Shown piece by piece: positions 48,111-57,446 of a stretch of 64,000 nucleotides of DNA. The notes below the pieces were generated by a model, which saw nothing but the letters and a program-made list of their open reading frames with translations, had not been told where the DNA came from and ran no database searches. Origin of the DNA: CAKVON01 sp902475665 (GTDB taxonomy: Bacteria > Actinomycetota > Coriobacteriia > Coriobacteriales > Atopobiaceae); NCBI GenBank assembly GCA_036321795.1, contig JAWQCY010000003.1, positions 124,001-188,000 of the forward strand, in the 5' to 3' direction. The position numbers and the translations under genes are program-made. Within the stretch, counting starts at the first letter, position 1; the number at the start of each line of letters is the position of its first letter.

Positions 48111-48964
48111 CAGAAAACTCCGGATTCGAGACCCCGCTGCTCAACGAGCACATGCTCCTGGGCGCCGTAGTCGAGAATGGCGAGAAGGGCTTTGCGAGCA
48201 AGGCGGTCGTATATGGTGATGGCACCGCGGAACGTGATGCCCTTCGTGATGGCTGTGGGATTGCAGACCTCTCATACCTGAGAATGATGCTCATCGGAGG
48301 CGATGCCGCCGAGTCGTTCTTCTCGGCAACGGTCGCCTGCGAGCCGCCCGCGGTCGGGGAGTGCCGTTTTGGCGCTATCCTGGCGGGCGACGCAGCCGTG
48401 ATCGCGACTCCGCTTGTCGTGAGGACCGGCGACCACGAGTTCCTGCTTCTAGAGGGTCAGGACCGTTGGTCCGCCATGGATGCCTGGCTTCGCTGGGTCG
48501 TGGACCTCGAGCAGGATGGCGTGAGGCCCTATGCCGGGGCCAGCGTCTCCGAGGTCACCGGCTCGCTTGTTCCGCTGCTCCTGCATGGCCCTACGGCAAG
48601 CGAGGTGCTGGGCGACTACCTGAAGGGCGGCGAGAGGCTCCCACGAAGCGGCATCTGCTCACAGGCTCTTCTCGACGGACGGATACCCGCAATCATCGTT
48701 TGCCCCGGAGTCTCGAAGGAGCCGTCCTACCTGGCGTTTGTTCCAAGCAAGAGTGTCGTTGTCATATGGCGAAGCCTCATGAGCTTTGGCTCTGTAGCAC
48801 CCGTTGGGTCCTCCAGCGTCGATGGCCTGGCTGGTCGCACCCTTGGCTGGGCACGCCTGATGCGCGGATCCGACCGCGTGACCCTGCCGACGGAAGCCCT
48901 CTACAGGTGGGGCTTGGCTCGAAGGTCGGGTGGCTTTATCGGCGCAAGGTCTCTCGAGGTTTAG
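48101..48964 (+). CDS. GcvT-like (aminomethyltransferase-fold) protein
   Basis: 287 residues (ATG 48101 or 48107). ALRDGCGIADLSYLRMMLIGGDAAESFFSATV matches the GcvT/YgfZ N-terminal fold, and LLLHGPTASEVLGDYL and PTEALYRWGLARRSGGFIG appear later. Key glycine-cleavage residues are not all evident and no other glycine-cleavage gene is near, so it could be a YgfZ-like folate protein. Confidence 0.65.
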   Translation: MRMTENSGFETPLLNEHMLLGAVVENGEKGFASKAVVYGDGTAERDALRDGCGIADLSYLRMMLIGGDAAESFFSATVACEPPAVGECRFGAILAGDAAVIATPLVVRTGDHEFLLLEGQDRWSAMDAWLRWVVDLEQDGVRPYAGASVSEVTGSLVPLLLHGPTASEVLGDYLKGGERLPRSGICSQALLDGRIPAIIVCPGVSKEPSYLAFVPSKSVVVIWRSLMSFGSVAPVGSSSVDGLAGRTLGWARLMRGSDRVTLPTEALYRWGLARRSGGFIGARSLEV

Positions 48965-49029
48965 ATAGCGACTGAGAAGCGACCCCCCGAACGAACGTCT
49001 GCCAGACCAATTCTATTGGAGGTTATTCC

Positions 49030-50253
49030 ATGTCTGCCGAATTCGATTTCAAGACGAGGCCCGACAGGAGCGGTCAGGGTTCCTCCAAATGGGACGAAAT
49101 GATTTCCGAGGCGGGCGGGGAGCTGCCGGATGGGGTTGTCCCACTCTCTGTCGCCGACATGGAGCTCGAGATTGCACCACAGATCAAGCGAGCCCTCCAC
49201 GAGTTTGTCGATGGCGTAGTACCCGGCTACACCGAACCGACCGACGCCTATTACGAAGCCTGCATTGGCTGGCAGCGTCGTCGCCACGACTGGACGCCCA
49301 AGCGCGAGTGGCTGACTCTGTCGCCTGGCGTCGTTCCCGCCATCAACGCCTCCATTCGAGCCCTCACGGCGCCTGGAGACGGCGTAATCATCCAACCGCC
49401 CGTTTATTACCCGTTTGAGATGGCCATCCGAAAGAACGGGCGAAAGGTTGTCGAGAACCCGCTCAAGCTCGATGGCACGCACTACGAGATCGACTTTGAC
49501 GATCTCGAGCGTAAGGCTGCTAACCCCAACACCACGGCGATTGTCGTTTGCAGCCCTCACAATCCCGTCGGGCGCGTCTGGACTCCGGAGGAGCTCGGAC
49601 GCCTGGTACGAATCTGCCTGGACAACGGACTGTTTGTGATTTGCGACGAGATTCACAACGACCTCATCATGCCCGGCATCAAGCACACGACGCTCCTCAA
49701 CGTTGTCGAGAAGACCCACTGGGATCGCTGTCTCGTCTGCACCGCCCCCTCGAAGACCTTTAACCTTGCGGGCCTGCAGTCGTCCAACATCTACATTCCA
49801 GACGAGACATCGCGCGAGGCATTTGAAAACGAGTTCCGAGGCGTATTGGGCTTCCTGGAGCTCAATGCATTTGGTTATGCGGCTACGACTGCGGCATACA
49901 ACGAGTGCGGAGACTGGCTCGATGAGCTCATCGGCCTTGTGCAAACGAACTACGAGGTTCTTCTCGACATGCTTTCGAACCGCCTTCCGGAGATTCGCGT
50001 CTTTCCGCTGGAGGGCACATATCTCGCCTGGGCGGATTTCAACGCATGGGGCCTGTCGCCCGAAGAGCTCATGCGGTTCATGCGCGAAAGCGCCTACCTG
50101 TACCTGGACGAGGGTCACCTCTTTGGACCTCAGGGCGACGGTTTCGAGCGCTTTAACCTGGCAGCCCCAACCTCTGTCATTCGCGAGTCGCTGACACGTC
50201 TTTGCGATGCCGCCGACAAGTGCGGCGTGCGCTCCGCCAGCCTGAACGGGTAG
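49030..50253 (+). CDS. MalY/PatB-type PLP C-S lyase (cystathionine beta-lyase)
   Basis: 407 residues, TTGGAGG upstream. N-terminal FDFKTRPDRSGQGSSKWDEM and PLSVADMELE are the family signature. PGVVPAINASIRALT, PHNPVGRVW, CDEIHNDLI and the PLP lysine in APSKTFNLAGLQSSN near 240 are all there. It cleaves cystathionine or cysteine-type substrates. The next gene, RidA, removes reactive enamines made by such enzymes. Confidence 0.93.
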   Translation: MSAEFDFKTRPDRSGQGSSKWDEMISEAGGELPDGVVPLSVADMELEIAPQIKRALHEFVDGVVPGYTEPTDAYYEACIGWQRRRHDWTPKREWLTLSPGVVPAINASIRALTAPGDGVIIQPPVYYPFEMAIRKNGRKVVENPLKLDGTHYEIDFDDLERKAANPNTTAIVVCSPHNPVGRVWTPEELGRLVRICLDNGLFVICDEIHNDLIMPGIKHTTLLNVVEKTHWDRCLVCTAPSKTFNLAGLQSSNIYIPDETSREAFENEFRGVLGFLELNAFGYAATTAAYNECGDWLDELIGLVQTNYEVLLDMLSNRLPEIRVFPLEGTYLAWADFNAWGLSPEELMRFMRESAYLYLDEGHLFGPQGDGFERFNLAAPTSVIRESLTRLCDAADKCGVRSASLNG

Positions 50254-50283
50254 GTAAAAGATAGGGGCGAGAAGGGATCGGGC

Positions 50284-50661
50284 ATGACGTACGGAATCAA
50301 CACCGCCAACGCGCCAAAGCCGCAGGGCTGCTGTCCGCAAGGGGCGGCAGCTGGACGCTACGTGTTCGTTTCGGGGCAAGTCGGCGACAATCCACAGACG
50401 CAACTGCTTGTTTCCGATGACGTGGCGGGGCAGACCCGTCAGGCCATCGCCAACATCAGGGCAGTGCTGACCGAAGCCAGGCTCGAGCAGTCTGATGTCG
50501 TCAAAGTCACATGCTATTTGACGAGCCTCGACAACCTTGCCGAGTTGGACAAGGTCTTCTCGGAAGAGTTTTGCCCGCCGAGACCCGCACGCACGTGCGT
50601 CGAGGTCTCTCGTCTGCGCAAGGACGCGCTCGTCGAGCTGGAGTGCGTCGCGTGCCGATAG
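50284..50661 (+). CDS. RidA family enamine/imine deaminase
   Basis: 125 residues. NAPKPQGCCPQGAAAGRYVFVSGQVG, QTRQAIANIRAVLTEAR and the signature RPARTCVEVSRLRKDALVELECVA, with the conserved Arg. Adjacent to a PLP lyase, consistent with detoxifying its aminoacrylate product. Confidence 0.93.
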   Translation: MTYGINTANAPKPQGCCPQGAAAGRYVFVSGQVGDNPQTQLLVSDDVAGQTRQAIANIRAVLTEARLEQSDVVKVTCYLTSLDNLAELDKVFSEEFCPPRPARTCVEVSRLRKDALVELECVACR

Positions 50662-50719
50662 ATCACTCTTCGCGCTAGAATGGGTGAATACGACGAACGA
50701 ATACTTGCTAGGAGCAAAG

Positions 50720-51154
50720 ATGGACGAGCAGAGCAACAACCAGTCGACTCAGATGGGCGCAACCGAGATGTTCCGCATCCCGTCCGCCGACGCCACCATG
50801 CCCGACCTGCTTGGCTCCCAGGCAACCGCCAAGCCCGCGCTAAGCATCGTTAAGGGTCCCCAGACTGGGATGACCTTCGAGCTCGATGATCCCGTCATCA
50901 CTATCGGACGCGATCCCTCGAACAGCGTCTTTCTCAACGACATGACGGTTTCGCGTCACCACGCACGTCTCGATGTCACCAACAACGGCTCTGGCCTCGC
51001 CACGATTGAGGACCTTGGTTCGCTCAACGGTACCTGGGTTGACGGCGCCATCGTCAATAAGGCTGTTCTTCAGGATGGTTCCACCATCCAGATCGGGACT
51101 TTTAGGATGGTTTTCCACGCCAACCGCTCTGGCCGCATCGCCACAGGGGCGTAG
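50720..51154 (+). CDS. FHA-domain protein, GarA/OdhI-like
   Basis: 144 residues from the ATG at 50720 (AGGAGC upstream). FHA domain at about 55-135: ITIGRDPSNSVFLNDMTVSRHHARL, LGSLNGTWVDG. The N-terminal tail has GATEMFRIP, reminiscent of the phosphorylated Thr motif of GarA/OdhI that controls 2-oxoglutarate enzymes. Followed by a MerR gene, the same order as Rv1827-Rv1828 in mycobacteria. Confidence 0.85.
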   Translation: MDEQSNNQSTQMGATEMFRIPSADATMPDLLGSQATAKPALSIVKGPQTGMTFELDDPVITIGRDPSNSVFLNDMTVSRHHARLDVTNNGSGLATIEDLGSLNGTWVDGAIVNKAVLQDGSTIQIGTFRMVFHANRSGRIATGA

Positions 51155-51157
51155 CGC

Positions 51158-51904
51158 ATGGCCGACGCCGGCTATCTCACCATAGGCAAGGTCGTCAAGC
51201 GCCTTCAGGCTCAGTATCCCGACTTGTCCGTATCGAAGGTCCGCTACCTTGAGGACGAGGGTCTGCTAACTCCAAGCAGGACCCCCGGCGGCTATCGCCT
51301 GTACTCGGCACGAGACATCAAGCGACTCGAAAGTATTCTCTACCTGCAAAAGAATCGCTTCATGCCGCTTTCCGTAATCAAAGAAGAGTTGGACAAGGCG
51401 GACGATCCTTCGGATGCCACCCATACCGTAGTCCAAAGCGGTGGCTCAATACTCGAATCCTTCTCTACGGATGACGAGCAGACGGCCTCCAAGTTCCATC
51501 CAATCGACCGCATGCCGGAGATTCTGGGTGTCTCAACCAGCTTTGTTCGGCAGCTCAGCGAGGTAGGCGTGGTTACACTCCGGCGCTCGCCACATGGGCG
51601 CGATCTCGTTGACGGGCGTGACTTCCCGCTCATTCGCATCGCTGACCAGCTCAGGCGCTTCGACATCGGGCCTCGCAACCTCCGCCAATACGTTACGGCC
51701 GCCAATCGAGAATCCACCATGTACGAGCAAGCCCTCATCGTCTTTGGGCGCGCCGGCTCAGACGCTGACGAGAAAGACCGTAGGGCAGCACGTGAGGCCG
51801 CCCTCGACCAAATGCTCGCACTTACCGATGCCTTGCACGATTCCCTGGTCAAACGCAATGTTTTGGGCTCCGACAACCAATCAGGACACTCACAGCATTC
51901 ATAG
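51158..51904 (+). CDS. MerR-family regulator (Rv1828-like)
   Basis: 248 residues. N-terminal MerR winged helix: YLTIGKVVKRLQAQYPDLSVSKVRYLEDEGLLTP, GGYRLYSARDIKRLESILYLQ. A second MerR-like wing near 125 (GVSTSFVRQLSEVGVVTLRRSPHGRDLV), then a long helix. Length and two-wing plan match actinobacterial Rv1828-type proteins. Confidence 0.88.
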   Translation: MADAGYLTIGKVVKRLQAQYPDLSVSKVRYLEDEGLLTPSRTPGGYRLYSARDIKRLESILYLQKNRFMPLSVIKEELDKADDPSDATHTVVQSGGSILESFSTDDEQTASKFHPIDRMPEILGVSTSFVRQLSEVGVVTLRRSPHGRDLVDGRDFPLIRIADQLRRFDIGPRNLRQYVTAANRESTMYEQALIVFGRAGSDADEKDRRAAREAALDQMLALTDALHDSLVKRNVLGSDNQSGHSQHS

Positions 51905-51918
51905 CGAAAGGAAGCAAT

Positions 51919-52452
51919 ATGTCTGACTTCGAGTTCTCCAACCTCATCGTCGACATTCCCGATTATCCCGAGCCTGGCGTCATCTTCAAGGATGTCACGC
52001 CACTGCTGAGCGATCCCCAGGGTTTTGCCGCCGCGGTCGACGCAATCTGCGATCACTTCATGGGTCGTGGCATCACCAAGGTCGTTGGTGCCGAAGCCCG
52101 CGGCTTCCTCATTGGCGCACCAATCGCCTACAGGCTTTGCGCCGGCTTCGTTCCCGCCCGTAAGCCTGGCAAGCTTCCTCGCGACGTCTATTCCGAGTCT
52201 TACTCCCTGGAGTACGGAACTGACGAACTTCAAATTCACAAGGATGCTCTTCAGCCAGGGGATAAGGTTCTGATAATCGACGACCTCATTGCTACCGGTG
52301 GCACCTCCGTTGCAAGCGCGCGTCTCGTCGAGAAGGCCGGTGCACAAATCGAGGGCTTTGCGTACCTGCTCGAACTTGCGTTTCTCAACCCGCGTGATGC
52401 CATCGCCAAGGTTTCCGACAAGGAAGTCTTCTCGCTGGTGAAGGTCGACTAG
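51919..52452 (+). CDS. apt: Adenine phosphoribosyltransferase
   Basis: 177 residues, GAAAGGAAG upstream. IVDIPDYPEPGVIFKDVTPLL at the N terminus, GAEARGFLIGAPIA, and the PRPP loop VLIIDDLIATGGT near 120. Salvages adenine to AMP. Confidence 0.96.
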   Translation: MSDFEFSNLIVDIPDYPEPGVIFKDVTPLLSDPQGFAAAVDAICDHFMGRGITKVVGAEARGFLIGAPIAYRLCAGFVPARKPGKLPRDVYSESYSLEYGTDELQIHKDALQPGDKVLIIDDLIATGGTSVASARLVEKAGAQIEGFAYLLELAFLNPRDAIAKVSDKEVFSLVKVD

Positions 52453-52467
52453 GGGGCACGCTCTCGC

Positions 52468-54087
52468 ATGTCGAGCAATCAACGCGGCCACCTATTCGGC
52501 GGATTTCTCACTGACGATGACGTAGCGACAGTGCAAAGACACCTCTCCAAGAAGCATCGTCTTGCGATGGTTTTCGACGGTGCCCTCATTGGACTTGTGG
52601 GTGGCTGTGTAGTCACACTCTACAGACTTGCCCTCAGCAACGCCGAAGCACTTCTCCACAGAGCCATTGGAGATGCCGGGCAATCCCCAATTGGAATTGC
52701 GGGATGGTTTTGCGTGCTTGCCTTGATACTCGTGACTGTATGCGCCCTCATGATGTGGGAACCTTATACGGTAAGCTCCGGCATCCCCCAAACCGAGGCG
52801 GAGGTCGCGGGCCAGTTGGATATGCCTTGGCATCGCGTGATGTTCGCAAAATTTGCCGAGGGCACTCTCTGCACATTTGCCGGACTATCTCTCGGACGAG
52901 AAGGACCATCGATACAGCTCGGCGGAATGGCGGGCAAGGCCGTCGCAAAACTTCTGCATAAGGATAGGGGAGACGAGCGGGTGCTCGTTACTTGCGGCGC
53001 CGCCTCAGGCATGGCCGCTGCTTTCCACGCGCCGCTTACCGGTGTGATGTTTGCCCTGGAAGAAATTCATAAGATCTTTTCGGCGCCTGTCATTGTCGGC
53101 GTGATGATGGCCTCCATCGTTTCGGATTGCTTTGTCTCACAAGTCCTGGGCGTGAGACCAACGATCTCATTTGTGTTCCTAAAGAACCTTCCGCACGTAC
53201 AATACCTGTTTGTCCTCCTAATGGGAGTTGCCCTTGGCGTACTTGGAGCACTTCATAACCAGGGGATGTTCAAAGCGCAGGAGGCTTTTAGCCACATAAG
53301 AAGGGGAGGACCATTCGTCAGGCTCCTCATTCCTTTTGCACTTGCGGGATTGATCGCATTTACATTTCCCCAACTACTATGCGGTGGCGACGGAATCATT
53401 GAAGTCGTCAGAAATTCAAGCGCAAAGAGCCTTGCATTTCTCGTCATCCTTCTCATTGCAAAGTACGCCTTCACCACCATATGCTTTGGTTCGGGATCTC
53501 CAGGCGGAACTCTGTTGCCCCTGGTAGTCATGGGAGCGCTTTCAGGCTGCATCTTCGGTAATGTCTTCACGATTTGCTTCGGTATCAACCAGGCGTTTCT
53601 CACCAACTTCATTGTTCTGGGTATTGCCGGTCTCTTTGCAAGCGTTGTAAGGGCACCCATCACAGGCATTGTGCTTGTATTCGAACTAACTGGCAGCCTC
53701 GACTCGCTACTCTCCGCGTCAATCGTAACGATGGCAGCATATGTGACAGCCGACCTCATTGGCATTGAGCCCTTTTATGAGCGACTCCTGGCAAAGCTTC
53801 TGTGCAATACAGGTGAGGATGCAAAGGCGTCATTTAGGATGCCCGAGAAAATTCTTCACGAACATGTCGTCGAAGCTGGTTCCACAGCGGATGGATCAAC
53901 GATTCGCGACATCTCATGGCCAGATAAATGCCTGGTTGTTACCGTCGTTCGTAGTGGCGCAGAATATGTACCCACGGGAGAAATGAAGCTCCAAGCCCTT
54001 GATCGTCTCATCATTATCATGAGTGAATCAAATGAGTCAGACTCCGAGAAGGGCATCAGGCGTGTCTGCAGAGGAACAGTTATCTAA
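52468..54087 (+). CDS. CLC-type chloride channel/antiporter with C-terminal RCK_C domain
   Basis: 539 residues. About ten membrane segments; selectivity motifs GREGPSIQ near 145 (with the gating Glu, as in H+/Cl- exchangers) and GSGSPGGTLLP near 345; third motif in GIAGLFASVVRAPITGIVLVFE. A C-terminal TrkA_C-like domain (about 460-530). 15 bases after apt. Confidence 0.9.
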   Translation: MSSNQRGHLFGGFLTDDDVATVQRHLSKKHRLAMVFDGALIGLVGGCVVTLYRLALSNAEALLHRAIGDAGQSPIGIAGWFCVLALILVTVCALMMWEPYTVSSGIPQTEAEVAGQLDMPWHRVMFAKFAEGTLCTFAGLSLGREGPSIQLGGMAGKAVAKLLHKDRGDERVLVTCGAASGMAAAFHAPLTGVMFALEEIHKIFSAPVIVGVMMASIVSDCFVSQVLGVRPTISFVFLKNLPHVQYLFVLLMGVALGVLGALHNQGMFKAQEAFSHIRRGGPFVRLLIPFALAGLIAFTFPQLLCGGDGIIEVVRNSSAKSLAFLVILLIAKYAFTTICFGSGSPGGTLLPLVVMGALSGCIFGNVFTICFGINQAFLTNFIVLGIAGLFASVVRAPITGIVLVFELTGSLDSLLSASIVTMAAYVTADLIGIEPFYERLLAKLLCNTGEDAKASFRMPEKILHEHVVEAGSTADGSTIRDISWPDKCLVVTVVRSGAEYVPTGEMKLQALDRLIIIMSESNESDSEKGIRRVCRGTVI

Positions 54088-54091
54088 TAGA

Positions 54092-54123
54092 AGAGCCGTG
54101 CTCCCAACTTGGAAGACGGCTCT
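54092..54123. terminator. Hairpin between convergent genes
   Basis: AGAGCCGT (54092-54099) pairs with ACGGCTCT (54116-54123). Weak T tract. Between the CLC gene and trxB, which converge. Confidence 0.5.
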
Positions 54124-54156
54124 ATTACGTAATGTAGCTACTTTACATAAGATATA

Positions 54157-55089
54157 TTATCGCGCATTTAGATATCTCAAGGCTGATTGAGCAGCAACTG
54201 CTCCATCACCAACGGCAGTAACGACCTGGCGTAGAGAGGTTGTCCTGACATCACCAGCAGCAAATATCCCAGGGATGGATGTGCTGAGCTCGGAATTTGT
54301 TTCGATATAACCATTCGAATCAAGCTTACAAAGGCTCATTGCAAGCTGGCTGTTTGGAACTCTACCGACACAGACAAAAAGCCCGAACGTGGTGTCGTGC
54401 CTGATAGTACGCCTCGATCCATCGGAAATGCTCTCAAGCGTAAGTTCACGAAGGCCCTGATCGCCTGATACCGCAACAATCCGAGATTCAAATAGAACTC
54501 TGACGTTTTGACATTCGGAAAGACGCCCTACAAGCAGTTTGTCGGCGCGAAGTTTTTGCCCACGAACAACAACCGTTACATGCGCAGCAAGCCTCGAAAG
54601 AAATATGGCATCCTCAACAGCAGTGTTTCCACCGCCAATGATATATACGGGTTTATTACGGAAGAACATTCCGTCGCAGGTGGCACAATACGATATGCCT
54701 TTCCCAACAAATTTTGACTCCCCGTCAAAATTTGCATGTTTAGGGCGCGATCCAGTTGCAAACAATATGCTAGAAGCCATGTAGTTTGACTCTGCAACAT
54801 TTACAACAAACAAATCACGAGGGCCTTGCTCGATACTACTAACTTCAAGCATTTTAACTTGTGCACCAAAAGTAACTGCTTGCTCACGCATCGAATCCGT
54901 AAGGTCAAATCCATTTGCCGTAATAACACCAGGGTAATTCTCGATGTCATTAGCCAGAATTGCCTGACCACCGATTGATTCCCGTTCAAACACAACTACG
55001 TCAAGACCATATCTACCCGCGTAAAGAGCAGCAGACAATCCAGCGGGACCTCCACCGATAATTGCAAGATCATACAAGCGCTCCCCCAT
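54157..55089 (-). CDS. trxB: Thioredoxin reductase (NADPH)
   Basis: 310 residues from the ATG at 55089; a longer in-frame start adds 14 unrelated residues. FAD motif IIGGGPAGLSAALYAGR, redox CxxC in SYCATCDGMFF near 140, NADPH motif IIGGGNTAVEDA, and the final GIFAAGDVR. It reduces thioredoxin with NADPH. Confidence 0.95.
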   Translation of the reverse strand: MGERLYDLAIIGGGPAGLSAALYAGRYGLDVVVFERESIGGQAILANDIENYPGVITANGFDLTDSMREQAVTFGAQVKMLEVSSIEQGPRDLFVVNVAESNYMASSILFATGSRPKHANFDGESKFVGKGISYCATCDGMFFRNKPVYIIGGGNTAVEDAIFLSRLAAHVTVVVRGQKLRADKLLVGRLSECQNVRVLFESRIVAVSGDQGLRELTLESISDGSRRTIRHDTTFGLFVCVGRVPNSQLAMSLCKLDSNGYIETNSELSTSIPGIFAAGDVRTTSLRQVVTAVGDGAVAAQSALRYLNAR

Positions 55090-55157
55090 TTCCTCTACCT
55101 CCCAATCGTCGGGTGACAAGCAATGCAACAAGAGAAGGCTAGTATGCCAACATCAAA

Positions 55158-55604
55158 TTAAACGCCACTTGAGCCAAAGCCACCGATTCCGCGATCCGTA
55201 ACGTCAAGCTCTTTGACCTCCACCAGATCAACAACTGGAACGCGCTGAATAACCAATTGGGCAATCCTGTCGCCACGAGATATATGAATATCGTTGTTTG
55301 GATCTAGATTTATCGCACAAACCTTCAGCTCGCCTCTGTAATGCGCGTCAACAAGACCAGGAGTATTTGCCATAGACAGACCCAGCTTAAGGGCCAGACC
55401 ACTTCTAGGCTGCACAAACCCCGCATAACCATCAGGAATAGCAACTGCGAGACCAGTTCCAATTAGACGCCTCTCAAAAGGCCTAAGAACAACGCTTTCG
55501 CTAGCCCTCAGATCAAGTCCAGCATCACCTTCATAGGCATAAGAGGGAAGCTCAACGCTGTCGTCAAGACGCTTAATGGGGAGGCTGATTCTTTCTGCAA
55601 TCAT
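55158..55604 (-). CDS. dut: dUTP diphosphatase
   Basis: 148 residues. Trimeric dUTPase motifs in order: YEGDAGLDLRA, PRSGLALK, GLVDAHYRGELKV, GDRIAQLVI, RGIGGFGSSG. Removes dUTP and supplies dUMP. Overlaps nrdR by 4 bases. Confidence 0.95.
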   Translation of the reverse strand: MIAERISLPIKRLDDSVELPSYAYEGDAGLDLRASESVVLRPFERRLIGTGLAVAIPDGYAGFVQPRSGLALKLGLSMANTPGLVDAHYRGELKVCAINLDPNNDIHISRGDRIAQLVIQRVPVVDLVEVKELDVTDRGIGGFGSSGV

Positions 55605-56050
55605 CGCGACAGACTCCTAAGCTCTTCGCTGAATTCATCGAGGTCTTTAAAGTCTCTATAAACAGAGGCAAATCTGACATAGGCAACTTTATCAACATCA
55701 ATAAATCGCTTAAGGACTAGGCTGCCAATCTCAGAGGAAGGAAACTCGGAGATGCCACCGTCCCTTAGTTCGCCTTCGACGCTGTCAATAAGGGAATCGA
55801 GCTTCTCAATCGGAACATCACGTTTTACTGTAGCAGTGAGAAGGCCTCTCATTAACTTCTGCCGATCGAACGGCTCCTTCGATCCATCCTTCTTAAGGAC
55901 AAGAAGAGGGACCTCTTCTCGACGCTCATACGTAGTAAAACGATGGCCGCAGCCAATGCATTCACGTCGACGACGAATAGCATCGTTATTTTCAGAAGGT
56001 CTTGAATCAACAACCCTCGACTCATCACAGCCACACTTTGGACAACGCAT
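55601..56050 (-). CDS. nrdR: Transcriptional repressor NrdR
   Basis: 149 residues. N-terminal zinc ribbon MRCPKCGCDESRVVDSR with ECIGCGHRFTTYER, then an ATP-cone (VLKKDGSKEPFDRQKLMRGL). Represses ribonucleotide reductase genes. Coupled to dut, which fits dNTP control. Confidence 0.96.
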   Translation of the reverse strand: MRCPKCGCDESRVVDSRPSENNDAIRRRRECIGCGHRFTTYERREEVPLLVLKKDGSKEPFDRQKLMRGLLTATVKRDVPIEKLDSLIDSVEGELRDGGISEFPSSEIGSLVLKRFIDVDKVAYVRFASVYRDFKDLDEFSEELRSLSR

Positions 56051-56161
56051 CGAAGCTCCTTTGGAAGGGGTTCACGTTAGTCCTAATCATAAGTAATGAA
56101 GGGTAGAAGCGACTCAACGACGGTAAGAGTACTGTTTAAAAACCAGAGCAACTTAAACATT

Positions 56162-56593
56162 CTAATGGGAAGCAGGGACGCAAATAGTCTGTCCTGGATG
56201 AATCAGACCACCATCAAGCTCATTGATTTCAATGATGTAGTCAGCCACATCATTAGTTGTTACGTTATCGATTGGATGTTTTTCAGCAATAGACCAAATC
56301 GTATCACCCGAGTGGACTCGAACAATTTCAGTCGCACTATTGCTGAGGGAAGAATTAGTTTCGAGAATGCCAGCATGAGTAATAACGAACCCTAGAGATA
56401 CGAGAAAAACAATGCAGCTGGCAATAAATACGCGCAGCATCAATGCCTCATGCGAAGAAACGCGCCTGACAGCTACTTGCGAAGCAATGGAAGATCGAGG
56501 CGAAGAGCAGCAATCGATCACGCGAAATGCAGTAGAAGACTGCTTAAGGGCGGCCGTTCCATCAATTGAAACCCTGTAGCTTCCCGACATCAT
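56162..56593 (-). CDS. LysM-domain protein divergent from lexA (YneA-like)
   Basis: 143 residues. A membrane helix near 50-72 (MLRVFIASCIVFLVSLGFVIT) and a C-terminal LysM (IVRVHSGDTIWSIAEKHP ... ELDGGLIHPGQTICVP). Like B. subtilis YneA it is divergent from lexA, with LexA boxes between. It may delay division during the SOS response (inferred). Confidence 0.8.
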   Translation of the reverse strand: MMSGSYRVSIDGTAALKQSSTAFRVIDCCSSPRSSIASQVAVRRVSSHEALMLRVFIASCIVFLVSLGFVITHAGILETNSSLSNSATEIVRVHSGDTIWSIAEKHPIDNVTTNDVADYIIEINELDGGLIHPGQTICVPASH

Positions 56594-56661
56594 TGAATTC
56601 TCCTTCGCTCCCCTTGTTTGTCCTGTCTGTTATACGTTTTTGACCAGACACTAATAGAAGG

Positions 56662-56754
56662 GAACATTTGTTCTTACCTAAATTATGTGCAAACATCTGT
56701 TCGTGTCAATATGAATCAGAACAAATGTTTGCGAAGGATTCAGAACGGATGTAC
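56662..56754. promoter_or_regulatory. Four LexA-box-like operators between the LysM gene and lexA
   Basis: GAACATTTGTTC at 56662-56673, AAACATCTGTTC at 56691-56702, GAACAAATGTTT at 56719-56730 and GAACGGATGTAC at 56743-56754. All fit the Gram-positive GAAC-N4-GTTC pattern (the last loosely). Shared SOS control of both genes. Confidence 0.85.
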
Positions 56755-56780
56755 TATTGAATAGTCGAAAGGAGAATGCG

Positions 56781-57446
56781 ATGACAAAGGGTAAGCTCAG
56801 CGCTCGTCAGAACGAGATCTATAAATACATCTGCTCCTATTCCCAGTCGCATGGTTTCCCACCCTCCGTCAGGGAAATCGGAAAAGCGGTCGGTCTTGCA
56901 TCCCCCTCTACCGTCCATATGCATCTCAAAGTGCTTGAAGACAACGGTCTAATTAGGAGAGACTCTAATAAGCCTCGAACCATTGAGGTTGTGTCGAAGG
57001 AGAAGAAAGAGGGGTCGGATCTTCCCGAGCCCGAGAAGATTGCTCGAGTTAGTCTTGATTTGGATGCCAATCTGATTTCCCTTCCCGTTGTTGGAAGAGT
57101 TGCTGCTGGTCAGCCTATCCTCGCTGAGCAAAACGTAGAAGAGAACCTGAGCCTTCCCACCAGTATTGTTGGTGACTACAGTTCATTCATCCTTCGTGTA
57201 CACGGAGAATCAATGATTAATGCAGGCATTTTCGACGGTGACTATATCGTTGTAAAAGAACAAAACGATGCTCACAATGGGGAAATTGTCGTTGCCATGA
57301 TTGACGACTCGGCGACTGTAAAGACTTTCTACCGTGAACGCAATAGGGTCAGGCTGCAACCCGAAAATGAGACTATGGAACCGATTTACGTTAAGAACCC
57401 AACAATCATCGGTCGGGTTACCGCACTAATTCGTTCCATTTCATAA
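56781..57446 (+). CDS. lexA: SOS repressor LexA
   Basis: 221 residues from the ATG at 56781 (GAAAGGAGAATGCG before it); ATG 56757 is less well placed. Winged HTH: SQSHGFPPSVREIGKAVGLASPSTVHMHLKVLEDNGL. Cleavage site in VGRVAAGQPIL, catalytic Ser in HGESMINAGI and Lys in SATVKTFYR. Autoregulated through the boxes above. Confidence 0.96.
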   Translation: MTKGKLSARQNEIYKYICSYSQSHGFPPSVREIGKAVGLASPSTVHMHLKVLEDNGLIRRDSNKPRTIEVVSKEKKEGSDLPEPEKIARVSLDLDANLISLPVVGRVAAGQPILAEQNVEENLSLPTSIVGDYSSFILRVHGESMINAGIFDGDYIVVKEQNDAHNGEIVVAMIDDSATVKTFYRERNRVRLQPENETMEPIYVKNPTIIGRVTALIRSIS

